From assembly GCA_945907045.1 (NCBI GenBank), contig CAMDSH010000034.1, forward strand, positions 1 to 32,542: DNA of 32,542 nt, given 5' to 3'. This stretch comes from Rhizobium sp. Q54 (GTDB taxonomy: Bacteria > Pseudomonadota > Alphaproteobacteria > Rhizobiales > Xanthobacteraceae). Positions 8,091-16,221 of the stretch are shown one piece after another; position 1 is the first letter of the stretch, and every line of letters begins with the position of its first letter. The translations under genes and the position numbers were made by a program. The notes under the pieces are model-generated. The model did no database searches and had not been told where the DNA came from. It saw nothing but the letters and a program-made list of their open reading frames with translations.

Positions 8091-9257
8091 ATGTACGCGC
8101 CAGCCGGTGTGAAGACGAGCAAGGACTTTCCGGTTCCGGACACCATGAAGGCATGGGTGCTCGGCGATCCGGGCCAGCTCACGCTCAAGGACAAGCCGGT
8201 ACCGGTTCCGAAAAAGGCCGAGGTGCTGGTGCGCATCGACGCAGTGGCGATCTGCGCGACCGATCTCGACAATATTTATCACGGGCCGCCGGCGCTGATC
8301 GAAGGCGGTCTGCCGTTCAACAAGAACTGGACCCCCGGTCATGAATACATGGGCACGGTGGTCGCGCTCGGGCCCGGCGTCGATGAATACAAGATCGGCC
8401 AGCGCATCAGCGTCGAAATCCACGCCGGCTGCGGCCAGTGCAAGCGTTGCCGCGAGGGCATGTACACCTCGTGCCACAACTACGGCCTGAATTACGGCGA
8501 CGTCGACAAGGGCCATCGCGCCAACGGCTTCACCACCGACGGCGGCTTCTGCGAATACCAGGTCAACAACATCAACACGCTCGTCGCCATCTCCGACGAA
8601 ATGTCGGATGAAGAGGGCACGCTGGTCGTCACCGCCGGCACCGCGATGTACGGCCTCACCGAAGTCGGCGGGCTGGTCGCGGGCGAGAGCGTCGTCGTCA
8701 CCGGCCCCGGCCCCATCGGCCTGATGGCTGTTGCCGTTGCAAAAGCGCTCGGCGCGCAGCCGGTCATTCTCACCGGCACGCGCGACAATCGTCTGCAGCT
8801 CGGCCTTGAGCTCGGCGCCGACCACGTCGTCAATATTCGCAAGGATGCGAACGTTGTCGCCGCGGTGCGGAAGGCGAACGGCGGCAAGGGCGTGGATTAC
8901 GTGATCGAATGCTCCGCCGCGCCGAACGCCGTCAACGAAGCGCTCAAGATGGTCAATCGCGGCGGCAAGGTGTGCCTCGCTGCGTTTCCGCACGACCCCG
9001 CGCTGGTCGATATCGCGCACATCGTGCGCAACAACATCTACCTCTATGGCATTCGCGGCGAGGGCAAGAGCGCGACGCACCGCGCCGAAGCCTTCATGCG
9101 GCAGAAGCGTTTCGACGCCACCAAGATTCATACCCACACGTTCCCGCTCGCCGATCTGCCGACGGCGCTGCGTTACGCAAAGGACCGCGTCGATGACGCG
9201 ATCAAGGTGGTGGTGAAGGCGAAAATGGACGCCGCGCATAAGCAGGCGGCGGAGTGA
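8091..9257 (+). CDS. zinc-dependent medium-chain alcohol dehydrogenase
   Basis: The 388-residue MDR enzyme has catalytic-zinc residues C55 and H84-E85 (GHEYMG), the structural-zinc set C114, C117, C120 and C128 in CGQCKRCREGMYTSC, and an NAD(P)-binding motif GPGPIG at 205-210 followed by VILTGTRDNR. It should oxidise a secondary or sugar-type alcohol to a ketone in the cytoplasm, and it resembles threonine/sorbitol dehydrogenase-like members more than ethanol dehydrogenases. The ATG follows a strong GAGAGGGAGAGACGC. The substrate is unknown, and the operon suggests a ring alcohol or a side-chain alcohol. The C-terminus ends KQAAE, as two downstream genes nearly do. Confidence 0.85.
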   Translation: MYAPAGVKTSKDFPVPDTMKAWVLGDPGQLTLKDKPVPVPKKAEVLVRIDAVAICATDLDNIYHGPPALIEGGLPFNKNWTPGHEYMGTVVALGPGVDEYKIGQRISVEIHAGCGQCKRCREGMYTSCHNYGLNYGDVDKGHRANGFTTDGGFCEYQVNNINTLVAISDEMSDEEGTLVVTAGTAMYGLTEVGGLVAGESVVVTGPGPIGLMAVAVAKALGAQPVILTGTRDNRLQLGLELGADHVVNIRKDANVVAAVRKANGGKGVDYVIECSAAPNAVNEALKMVNRGGKVCLAAFPHDPALVDIAHIVRNNIYLYGIRGEGKSATHRAEAFMRQKRFDATKIHTHTFPLADLPTALRYAKDRVDDAIKVVVKAKMDAAHKQAAE

Positions 9258-9265
9258 CTTCTTTA

Positions 9266-9290
9266 TCCCTCCCCCGCTTGCGGGGAGGGA
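9266..9290. repeat. intergenic GC-rich hairpin
   Basis: TCCCTCCCC at 9266-9274 can pair with GGGGAGGGA at 9282-9290 around a short loop. It lies in the 58-bp gap between the dehydrogenase and molybdenum-hydroxylase genes and has no U-tract, so it looks more like the common alphaproteobacterial G/C-run hairpin also seen twice near 21107-21172 than a terminator. It could still stabilise or punctuate the message. Confidence 0.5.
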
Positions 9291-9315
9291 TTAGTAAGCA
9301 AGGAACGCAGTAGCG

Positions 9316-10236
9316 ATGCTCACCTGCGATGAGTACCTGACCCCGCGCACGCTCGACGAGGCGTTCGCCGCCATGGCCACGCATCGCGGGCGCTATCGCG
9401 TCGTCGCGGGCGCGACCGACACGTTGCCGTGGGCGCGTCAGGGCCGTGCGGGCGACGTGAACATTCCGGTGCTGATCGATGTTTCCAAAATCCCGGAGAT
9501 GAACGAGCGCGGCGCCAATGACCGCCGCGTGCGGCTGGGCGCGGCGATGCCGTTCCAGCGTTTCCTCGACGATGCGAATCTGGGGCGCGCGATGCCGTGC
9601 ATGCCGCGCTGCGCGGTGTGGTTTGCCGACGATCAAATTCGCGCGCAGGCCACGATCGGCGGAAACATCATCAACGCTTCGCCCGCCGCCGACGGCACGC
9701 CATGCTTGATCGCGCATGACGCTTCTGTTGAGCTTGCCGTCGCGCGTGGCGGCAAGATATCCCGCCGCAAAGTGGCGCTGGATAAATTCATCCTCGGCCC
9801 CAGCAAGACTGCGCTGGAAGACGGCGAACTTCTCATCGCCATTGAATGCGACGCGCTGCCCGGTTACGGCGGCAGCTTCGAGAAAGTCGGCCATCGCCGC
9901 TCGCTGGTGATCTCGCTCGTGTGCCTTGCCGTGCTGGTCAAGCTCGACGCCGCGGGGAAAAAATTCGAGGACGTGCGCCTGGCGATTGCCGGTATCGGCC
10001 CGGTGCCGCAGCGGCTCACGCAAGTTGAGAAATTCCTGCGCGGCACGCCCATCGACGCCGAGCGTCTGGCACAGGCCGCCGACATGCCGGTCGAACTGGT
10101 CGCTTCGCGCACGCGGCAGGATTACCGCCGCGACGTGGTGCGCGGTTTCATGATGCGAGGTCTCATCAACGCCGCGCGCCGCGCCGGCGCGGACGCGCAA
10201 GCCCTCACGGGCGAACTGGAGGCGGCCTATGCCTGA
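9316..10236 (+). CDS. molybdenum hydroxylase FAD-binding (medium, CoxM-like) subunit
   Basis: The 306-residue protein matches the FAD subunit of the xanthine dehydrogenase/CO dehydrogenase family. It has an N-terminal VVAGATDTLPWARQGR region, a central FAD-binding motif ATIGGNIINASPAAD (about 114-128), and the C-terminal CO_deh_flav_C part with GSFEKVGHRRSLVISLV and RLAIAGIGPVPQR. It passes electrons from the iron-sulfur clusters to an acceptor. Its last 8 bases overlap the start of the next gene (ATGCCTGA), showing coupled translation. With that gene and 12106-13116 it makes a complete hydroxylase. Its specificity is not readable from this subunit. Confidence 0.88.
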   Translation: MLTCDEYLTPRTLDEAFAAMATHRGRYRVVAGATDTLPWARQGRAGDVNIPVLIDVSKIPEMNERGANDRRVRLGAAMPFQRFLDDANLGRAMPCMPRCAVWFADDQIRAQATIGGNIINASPAADGTPCLIAHDASVELAVARGGKISRRKVALDKFILGPSKTALEDGELLIAIECDALPGYGGSFEKVGHRRSLVISLVCLAVLVKLDAAGKKFEDVRLAIAGIGPVPQRLTQVEKFLRGTPIDAERLAQAADMPVELVASRTRQDYRRDVVRGFMMRGLINAARRAGADAQALTGELEAAYA

Positions 10237-12106
10237 TCTCCAGTTTCAGGCGACGGTAAACGGCCGCAAGGTTGCGCGCAGCGCGAAGCCGCATCAACGG
10301 CTGCTCGATTTCCTGCGCGACGATCTGCAGCTTACCGGCAACAAGGAAGGCTGCGGCGCGGGCGAATGCGGCACCTGCTCGGTGTTTGTCGATGGCGTGC
10401 TGATGAAGTCGTGCCTGATGCCGGTGGCGAAGGCGCAGGGCGCGCAGATCGAGACCATCGAGGCGCTCGCCAGAACCGGCGAGCTGAGCGTGCTGCAAAA
10501 AGCATTTTATAAGGCGGGTGCGAGCCAGTGCGGCTATTGCATCCCTGGCATGGTGATGGCGGCGACCGCGGCGATCCGCGCCAATCCGTTCGCGGGCCGT
10601 GAGGAAATCAAGGAACGCCTCGGCGGTAACATCTGCCGCTGCACTGGTTACCAGAAAATATTCGACGCCGTGGAAATGGCGCGCGACGTGCAGAACGGCA
10701 AGCTGCCGGCGTCCGCGCTTTCCGAGATCGAGGCCGAACAGGGTGACTTCATCGGCAGGAACGTGCGCCGCATCGATGCGCCGTCCAAAGTATCCGGTGC
10801 GCTCAAATACGCCGGCGACATGACGATGCCGCACATGTTGCATGTGCAGGTGCTGCGTTCGCCGCACGCGCATGCGCGCATCGTCTCCATCGACACCTCC
10901 GCCGCCGAGAAATTGGAAGGCGTTGAGGGCGTCATTTCTTCGGCGGACGTTCCGGGTGAGGACGGCTTCGGCGTTTTCGTCAACGACCAGCCGATCATGG
11001 CGCGCGGCAAGGTGCGCTATGTCGGCGAGGCGATTGCGGCGGTGGCGGCGGAAGATGCGCTTACCGCGATGCGCGCGGTCGAAAAAATCAAAGTCGTCTA
11101 CGAACAGCTTCCCGCGATTTTCGACCCCGACGACGCCATGCATGACGGCGTGCCGGTGCTGCACGATTACGCGCCCGACAACGTCACCAAACATATTCCG
11201 ATCCGCGTCGGAGATGTCGAAAAGGGCTTTGCCGAATCCGATCTGGTGCTGGAAGAAACCTACGCCACGCAGGCCATCGAACACGCATATCTGGAGCCGG
11301 AAGCGGGGCTGGCTTACGTCGATCCCGACGGCGTGGTGACGGTGGTCTCGCCGAGCCAGAACATCACGCATCACCGCCACATGCTCGCGCGCATTATCGC
11401 AAAACCCATCGCCAAGGTGCGCTTCATCATGAGCCCGGTCGGCGGCGGCTTCGGCGGCAAGGAAGACATGATCTATCAGGGCATGCTGGCGCTGCTCGCA
11501 ATGAAGACGCGGCGCCCTGTGCGGCTGGTGTTCACCCGCGAGGAGTCGATCATCTCCACCGCCAAGCGGCATCCTTCGCGCACGACGCTACGCATGGGCC
11601 TGATGCGCGACGGGCGTATCCGCGCGCTGGAGATGAAAATGATTTCCGACGGCGGCGCTTACGGACTTTCCACTGAAGGCGTCATGCGCAAGGCGGCGAT
11701 CCTCGCAGCCGGGCCTTACGTCATTCCGAACGTGAAGATCGACACCATCGGCGTTTATACCAACAACACGCCGTCGGGCGCATTTCGCTCGTTCGGCGCG
11801 CTGCAAACGGAATTTGCCACCGAGTCGATGCTCGATGTGGCGGCGGAGCGGCTCGGCCTCGACCCGTTCGAGATTCGCCGTGTCAATGCCATGCGCGACG
11901 GCGCGACCACGCACACGAAACAAAAACTCGGTTCGGTCAGCCTGATGCGCGCGCTCGATGCGGCGGAAAAAGCATCAGCTTGGGAAAAAGGCGCGCCGAA
12001 TTCGCGCGGCGGCAATCGTAACGATCTCAATCGCGATGACGTGCGCCCGCCGGTCTCGCTCGGCGCGCGTTTCGAGACGGCGGACAAGCAAGAGGCGGCG
12101 GAATAA
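10229..12106 (+). CDS. fusion of [2Fe-2S] subunit and N-terminal half of the Mo-binding subunit of a molybdenum hydroxylase
   Basis: In this 625-residue chain, residues 1-155 are a CoxS-like iron-sulfur subunit: a plant-type cluster with C42, C47, C50 and C62 (KEGCGAGECGTCSVF), then a second cluster with C101, C104, C136 and C138 (QCGYC, ICRCTG). From about 177 it continues directly as the N-terminal part of a CoxL/XdhB-like catalytic subunit, with APSKVSGALKYAGD, VGGGFGGKEDM (404-414) and GAFRSFGALQTEFA (517-530). It ends with a charged tail after W585 and lacks the C-terminal Mo-cofactor domain, which the next gene supplies. Stop and next start overlap as TAATG. A three-polypeptide enzyme cut at this point is unusual. 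Confidence 0.88.
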   Translation: MPDLQFQATVNGRKVARSAKPHQRLLDFLRDDLQLTGNKEGCGAGECGTCSVFVDGVLMKSCLMPVAKAQGAQIETIEALARTGELSVLQKAFYKAGASQCGYCIPGMVMAATAAIRANPFAGREEIKERLGGNICRCTGYQKIFDAVEMARDVQNGKLPASALSEIEAEQGDFIGRNVRRIDAPSKVSGALKYAGDMTMPHMLHVQVLRSPHAHARIVSIDTSAAEKLEGVEGVISSADVPGEDGFGVFVNDQPIMARGKVRYVGEAIAAVAAEDALTAMRAVEKIKVVYEQLPAIFDPDDAMHDGVPVLHDYAPDNVTKHIPIRVGDVEKGFAESDLVLEETYATQAIEHAYLEPEAGLAYVDPDGVVTVVSPSQNITHHRHMLARIIAKPIAKVRFIMSPVGGGFGGKEDMIYQGMLALLAMKTRRPVRLVFTREESIISTAKRHPSRTTLRMGLMRDGRIRALEMKMISDGGAYGLSTEGVMRKAAILAAGPYVIPNVKIDTIGVYTNNTPSGAFRSFGALQTEFATESMLDVAAERLGLDPFEIRRVNAMRDGATTHTKQKLGSVSLMRALDAAEKASAWEKGAPNSRGGNRNDLNRDDVRPPVSLGARFETADKQEAAE

Positions 12107-13116
12107 TGGCACGCAAGCGCGGACGCGGCATGGCTGCCTGCTGGTACGGGATCGCCCGCACCGCGACGGTGGATCGCGCCGGCGCCTGGGCCGAAATCGA
12201 CGACGGCGGCAGCGCCAAGATCGTCACCGGCGTCACCGAAATCGGTGAAGGCATTCTCACCGTGCTGGCGCAGATCGTCGCGCACGAACTTGGCGTGAAA
12301 CCCGCCGATGTGGTGATCGGCGACAACGACACCGCGCGCTCGCCGGAAGCCGCGCACGCTGGCGCCAGCCGGCAGACTTACATGATCGGCAATGTGGTCG
12401 CGCTTGCCTGCCGCGAGGCGCGCGCCCGGCTCGCCGGCGTAATGGCGGAAGTCTGGGATGTCGAAGTCGATTTGATCCGTACCGGCAACGGCGAGTGCTG
12501 GGCCGAGAACACCAACCACCGCATTACGATGGGTGAGGCGGTGGACACCTGCAAAAAACGTGGTGTGGTGCCCGTCGGCTCGGCTTCGTTCGGCACCGAC
12601 ACCACCGGGCTCGATCCATCGGACGGCGCGGGCCGCCCGTGGCAGGCTTATGTGTTCGGTTGTCAGGTGGCAGAAGTCGAAGTCGATACCATCACCGGCG
12701 AAGTGCAGGTGCTGGCGGTTTGGGCCGCGCACGATGTCGGCCGCGCCGTCAATCCGAAAGGCGTCGAGGGCCAGATCGAGGGCGGCATCGTGCAGGCGCT
12801 CGGGCAGGGGCTGATGGAAGACTACAAATTGCGGGATGGGCACACGTCAACGTCCGGCTTCGCCAAATATATTCTCCCCACTTCGCTCGACGTACCGCGC
12901 GTGAATTCGATCATCATTGAGGACCCGGATCCGATCGGGCCGCTGGGAGTCAAAGGCATCGGCGAGCCGGCGATGGTGCCGACGATTCCCGCCATCATGA
13001 ACGCGATCTACGACGCGGTCGGCGTACGCATCACTTCGCTCCCCGCCACGCCGGAGCGCGTGCTTGGCGCGCTGCGCGAGAAACAGCGCCTTACCTCCTT
13101 GCAGGCGGCGGAGTAA
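12106..13116 (+). CDS. C-terminal half of the molybdopterin-binding catalytic subunit of the same hydroxylase
   Basis: The 336 residues start directly at the point where a normal large subunit enters its second Mo-cofactor domain. KRGRGMAACWYGIA is followed by VTEIGEGILTVLAQIVAHEL (about 43-62), HAGASRQTYMIGN, then GQIEGGIVQALGQGLMEDY (222-240) and GVKGIGEPAM, whose Glu287 matches the invariant catalytic glutamate of this family. It cannot work alone and must pair with the preceding fusion protein. The Clostridial nicotinate dehydrogenase of Eubacterium barkeri also has its Mo subunit in two chains, but there the Fe-S subunit is separate. A sequencing frameshift is less likely because of the long tail on the upstream protein. 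Confidence 0.88.
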   Translation: MARKRGRGMAACWYGIARTATVDRAGAWAEIDDGGSAKIVTGVTEIGEGILTVLAQIVAHELGVKPADVVIGDNDTARSPEAAHAGASRQTYMIGNVVALACREARARLAGVMAEVWDVEVDLIRTGNGECWAENTNHRITMGEAVDTCKKRGVVPVGSASFGTDTTGLDPSDGAGRPWQAYVFGCQVAEVEVDTITGEVQVLAVWAAHDVGRAVNPKGVEGQIEGGIVQALGQGLMEDYKLRDGHTSTSGFAKYILPTSLDVPRVNSIIIEDPDPIGPLGVKGIGEPAMVPTIPAIMNAIYDAVGVRITSLPATPERVLGALREKQRLTSLQAAE

Positions 13117-13121
13117 CGCGA

Positions 13122-13979
13122 ATGAGCATTGCAGCCGCGGCGGCGAAACAAATGCGGGAAGTGCCGTTCGACGTGGACCTTTCCGTTGTCCGCAAGCTCG
13201 CCGGCGTGCTGCCCGGGCCGAAGCCTCTTTCCGTCAATGGCGTGCGCGTGGCCGCCAGCGTGCGCCCGCACAAGGTTGTCATCGAGGGCGGCGGCGATAC
13301 ACCCATTACGATGCCGCGCGTGGCGTTCCAGATCGTCTATCCGGATTGCACGGTGATGATCGACTCGGGGCTGGACAAAGGAACGCACGAATCATTCGGC
13401 GGCGAGGAACCGTATTTTCCGGACGAGTTCGCCAAGCTGCAGCGCGCGCTCGATGCCGCGCGCCTTATCGTGCTCACGCACCACCACGCCGATCATGTTG
13501 CGGGCGTCGTCACCGCGCCGAATTTTGCGGAACTCGCCGCCAAGACCGTCATCACGATGGACACGGCGGACTGCATGATGAACACGCCGCACCGTTCGCA
13601 CCTCAAGCTTAACCAGGACGCGATCGATCAATTCATCGTCGTCGATTATCCGAAATATCATCCCGTTGCGCCGGGCGTGGTGCTGATCCGCTCGCCCGGC
13701 CACAGCACGGATTCGCAGATGGTCTACATCGCGCTGCAGTCGGGCCGGGAGATTTTGCACAGCGTCGATTCCGCCTGGGTGCTGGAAAATATCCTGCAAG
13801 TGAAAGGCAAGGCGGCGCCGTGGGTGAAGGAAGATGTCCCCGCGGTGATGGGGCAATTACGCTGGCTGAACGGCTTGCACCAAAACGAAAAGAACGTGAC
13901 CATATTGGTCACGCATGACGACGCGTTGTTCAACACGCTGACGCAGGGCGGCGTGTTGGGACGCGAACTGGTTTTTTGA
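13122..13979 (+). CDS. metallo-beta-lactamase-fold hydrolase (lactonase/glyoxalase-like)
   Basis: The protein has 285 residues. The metal-binding signature THHHADH is at 119-125, the further ligands are His194 in SPGHSTDS, Asp216 in HSVDSAW and His265 in VTHDD, so both metal sites look complete. The layout resembles AHL-lactonase and other cytosolic metallo-hydrolases that open lactones or split thioesters. It follows the hydroxylase genes by 5 bp, so a ring-opened or lactone intermediate of the pathway is a plausible substrate. There is no signal peptide. The substrate is unassigned. Confidence 0.8.
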   Translation: MSIAAAAAKQMREVPFDVDLSVVRKLAGVLPGPKPLSVNGVRVAASVRPHKVVIEGGGDTPITMPRVAFQIVYPDCTVMIDSGLDKGTHESFGGEEPYFPDEFAKLQRALDAARLIVLTHHHADHVAGVVTAPNFAELAAKTVITMDTADCMMNTPHRSHLKLNQDAIDQFIVVDYPKYHPVAPGVVLIRSPGHSTDSQMVYIALQSGREILHSVDSAWVLENILQVKGKAAPWVKEDVPAVMGQLRWLNGLHQNEKNVTILVTHDDALFNTLTQGGVLGRELVF

Positions 13980-14027
13980 CGACGAGTAAAATGCGCACAC
14001 AAAGCAATGACACCGATGGAGGAAACA

Positions 14028-15020
14028 ATGAAGAAGACATTTTTATTCGGCGCGGCGCTGATCGCGCCGTTGATGCTAAGCAACCTTGCGCCCGTTCACG
14101 CGCAAAGCTATCCGGCCCGTAACATCATCATGATCGTGCCGTTCCCGCCCGGCGGCCCGAGCGACATCGTTGCCCGCATCATGGCAGAAGGCATGACGCG
14201 CCATCTCGGCCAGCAGGTGGTGATCGAAAACGTCGGCGGCGCCGGCGGAACGATTGGCGCCACCCGCGCGGCGCAGGCCGCCCCGGACGGTTACACGGTC
14301 TTCGCCGCCAGCATGGGCACGATCATCGCGGCGCCGACGTTCTATCCGAACCTGAAATATGATTCGAACAAGGATTTCGCCCCGATCGGCATGTCGGCCA
14401 ATGCGCCCGCGGCGGTCTCCATCAAAAAAGACATCCCGGTGAAGAACCTCAAGGAATTCGTCGCCTGGGCGAAAAAGAACGGCGCCGACGTGAAGCAGGC
14501 GCATGGAGGCGTCGGCGGCACGTCGCACATGGCGTGCGTATTGTTCAACCAGGTTGTCGGCATCAAGCCGACTCTGGTGGCCTATCGCGGCATGGGCCCC
14601 GGCATGAACGACCTGATGGGCGGCCATATCGACATTGCCTGCGAGCAGGCCGTCGTCATGACGTCGGCCATCCTCGGCGACAAGGTCAGAGGCATTGTCG
14701 TCGCCGGCGACAAGCGTCTTGCTGCGATCCCGGACGTTCCGACCGCCAAGGAAGCCGGCGTGCCTGGCTTTAATCTCAACATCTGGAGCGGCATCTTCGC
14801 ACCGAAGGGCACGCCGAAGGAGGCCATGAACAAGCTCGCCGATGCTCTGAACAAGACGCTCGATGAGCCGGCAACTGCGGAAAAGCTCGGCAAGCTTGGC
14901 GGCACCGTGCCGCCGAAATCCGAGCGTGGTCCTGCATTCCTCGCCAAGACCGTCGCGGCGGACATCCCGCGCTGGGCGCCGATCCTGAAGGAAGCGGCGG
15001 AAACCACGAAGTCGAACTGA
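14028..15020 (+). CDS. Bug-family (tripartite tricarboxylate transporter) periplasmic solute-binding protein
   Basis: The 330-residue precursor has a clear Sec signal peptide: MKK, a hydrophobic core to about residue 21, and likely cleavage after PVHA. The mature part starts SYPARNIIMIVPFPPGGPSD and shows the family features VVIENVGGAGGTIGA and APDGYTVF. Bug proteins bind carboxylated or aromatic acids in the periplasm and deliver them to TctAB-type permeases. No tctA or tctB gene is in the window, so it is an orphan receptor or uses a distant permease. I use ATG 14028 after GATGGAGGAAACA. An upstream in-frame ATG at 14007 would spoil the signal peptide. Confidence 0.88.
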   Translation: MKKTFLFGAALIAPLMLSNLAPVHAQSYPARNIIMIVPFPPGGPSDIVARIMAEGMTRHLGQQVVIENVGGAGGTIGATRAAQAAPDGYTVFAASMGTIIAAPTFYPNLKYDSNKDFAPIGMSANAPAAVSIKKDIPVKNLKEFVAWAKKNGADVKQAHGGVGGTSHMACVLFNQVVGIKPTLVAYRGMGPGMNDLMGGHIDIACEQAVVMTSAILGDKVRGIVVAGDKRLAAIPDVPTAKEAGVPGFNLNIWSGIFAPKGTPKEAMNKLADALNKTLDEPATAEKLGKLGGTVPPKSERGPAFLAKTVAADIPRWAPILKEAAETTKSN

Positions 15021-15102
15021 TCTGACGACGTCATTACGCCGCCGCGGTGGGGTCCATCGCGGCGGTGCCGTTCTCACAACTGACCAAGAAGCAAAGTAAA
15101 CA

Positions 15103-16107
15103 ATGAAACCGTTGCGTGTTGCCGTGCTGGGCATCGGCTGGTGGTCGGACGTTTTGGCCGACGCCTGCAAGCGCTCCAGCTTGTTCGATATCGCGACCTG
15201 CTTCACGCGCTCGGCCGACAAGCGCGCGGCGTTCGCGGCGAAATACAAATGCGCGCAGGCCGAAAGCTATGAGGCAATTTTGAAGGATGCTTCGATCGAA
15301 GCGATCATCAATACGACGCCCAACAACATTCATCTGGAGACGACGCGGGCTGCGGCGGACGCCGGCAAGCATGTCTTCCTCGACAAGCCTATCGCTAACA
15401 CCGTGGCGGAGGGGCGCGAGATCGCAAAAATCGGCGACAAGGCAGGCATCGTGCTGGCGCTCGGCTATCAGCGCCGCCGCGAGAGTCATTTTCGCTGGAT
15501 CAAGAACGAAATCGACGCCGGCCGTTTTGGCAAGCTGGTGCAGGCTGAAGGCAACATCAGCCGCGACCGGCTCGGCAAGATCGATCTCACGTCGTGGCGC
15601 TACCAGTCCACCGGCATGCCGGGCGGCGTGATGCTGCAGATCGGCATTCATTATGTCGATGTTCTGGAAATGCTGATGGGCGAGGTGAAACGCGTCACCG
15701 GCCGCTCCAACCAGCTCGTGTTGCCGGGCGACAATCCGGACGTTGCGAACTTGATCCTCGAACACGAAAACGGCGCGCTCTCGAATTTGACGGCGTCTTA
15801 CGCGTCCGCTTCTGAATATTACATGATGAACATCTACGGCAAGGAAGCGAGCGCCTATTACGATTTGTTCAACGGCCTGCGCCATCTCAAGCGCGGCGAG
15901 ACCAAGGCGAAACCCGTCGCCACCGAAAACAACGACACCATCCGCGAGGAGCTCGACGAGTTCGTGCATTGCATCCGCAACGGCACCAAGCCGGAGACGG
16001 ACGCGCATTGGGCGGCGCGCAACCTCGCCGTCATCAAGGCCGGCGTGCGCAGCGCGCGCGAGGGCCGGGCGGTGGACGTGGCAGAGATACTGAAGAGCGG
16101 AGAATGA
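15103..16107 (+). CDS. Gfo/Idh/MocA-family NAD(P)-dependent oxidoreductase
   Basis: The protein has 334 residues. The N-terminal Rossmann fold shows VAVLGIGWWSD, INTTPNNIHLE and the DKPIA motif (94-98, family consensus EKP), and the C-terminal substrate domain shows GGVMLQIGIHYVDVLEML with the conserved His and Asp of the catalytic region. The family oxidises or reduces sugars and cyclitols; inositol 2-dehydrogenase is the best known member. Its location two genes before an IolD-like enzyme suggests an inositol-like logic, with a ring alcohol oxidised to a ketone before ring cleavage. No other iol genes are present, so the substrate probably differs. Confidence 0.85.
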   Translation: MKPLRVAVLGIGWWSDVLADACKRSSLFDIATCFTRSADKRAAFAAKYKCAQAESYEAILKDASIEAIINTTPNNIHLETTRAAADAGKHVFLDKPIANTVAEGREIAKIGDKAGIVLALGYQRRRESHFRWIKNEIDAGRFGKLVQAEGNISRDRLGKIDLTSWRYQSTGMPGGVMLQIGIHYVDVLEMLMGEVKRVTGRSNQLVLPGDNPDVANLILEHENGALSNLTASYASASEYYMMNIYGKEASAYYDLFNGLRHLKRGETKAKPVATENNDTIREELDEFVHCIRNGTKPETDAHWAARNLAVIKAGVRSAREGRAVDVAEILKSGE

Positions 16108-16113
16108 TTTTGC

Positions 16114-16200
16114 CGTCATGGCCGGGCTTGTCCCGGCCATCTCGATAAGGCGGGCAATGCCTTCCTAAGCGGGATGCGCGGGACAAGCCCGCGCATGACA
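16114..16200. repeat. dispersed double stem-loop repeat, copy 1
   Basis: Two 23-nt stem-loops, at 16118-16140 and 16174-16196, each have 9-bp arms and complementary loops (CTTGT and ACAAG), joined by a 33-bp spacer. The same element recurs at 22046-22134 and in half form at 29272-29300. It is a familiar intergenic repeat of Bradyrhizobium-like genomes. The ATG triplets at 16174 and 16195 belong to the stem, so they are weak evidence for the start of the next gene. Confidence 0.8.
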
Positions 16201-16221
16201 GCGGTGAACACGGAGAGCGAG

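Noticed and set aside
7152..9239. A 695-residue open frame on the minus strand
   Set aside because: It is antisense to the IclR and alcohol dehydrogenase genes, whose motifs are complete, and it has no recognisable motif of its own.
9266..9290. A rho-independent terminator between the dehydrogenase and Mo-hydroxylase genes
   Set aside because: The hairpin lacks a T-run and lies within a co-directional operon, so it is listed only as a repeat hairpin.
12090..12110. A sequencing frameshift splitting the Mo-binding subunit
   Set aside because: The upstream protein carries a long divergent tail past the conserved linker, and the downstream protein has a stop/start overlap typical of coupled genes. 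I could not check reads, so this is only a preference.
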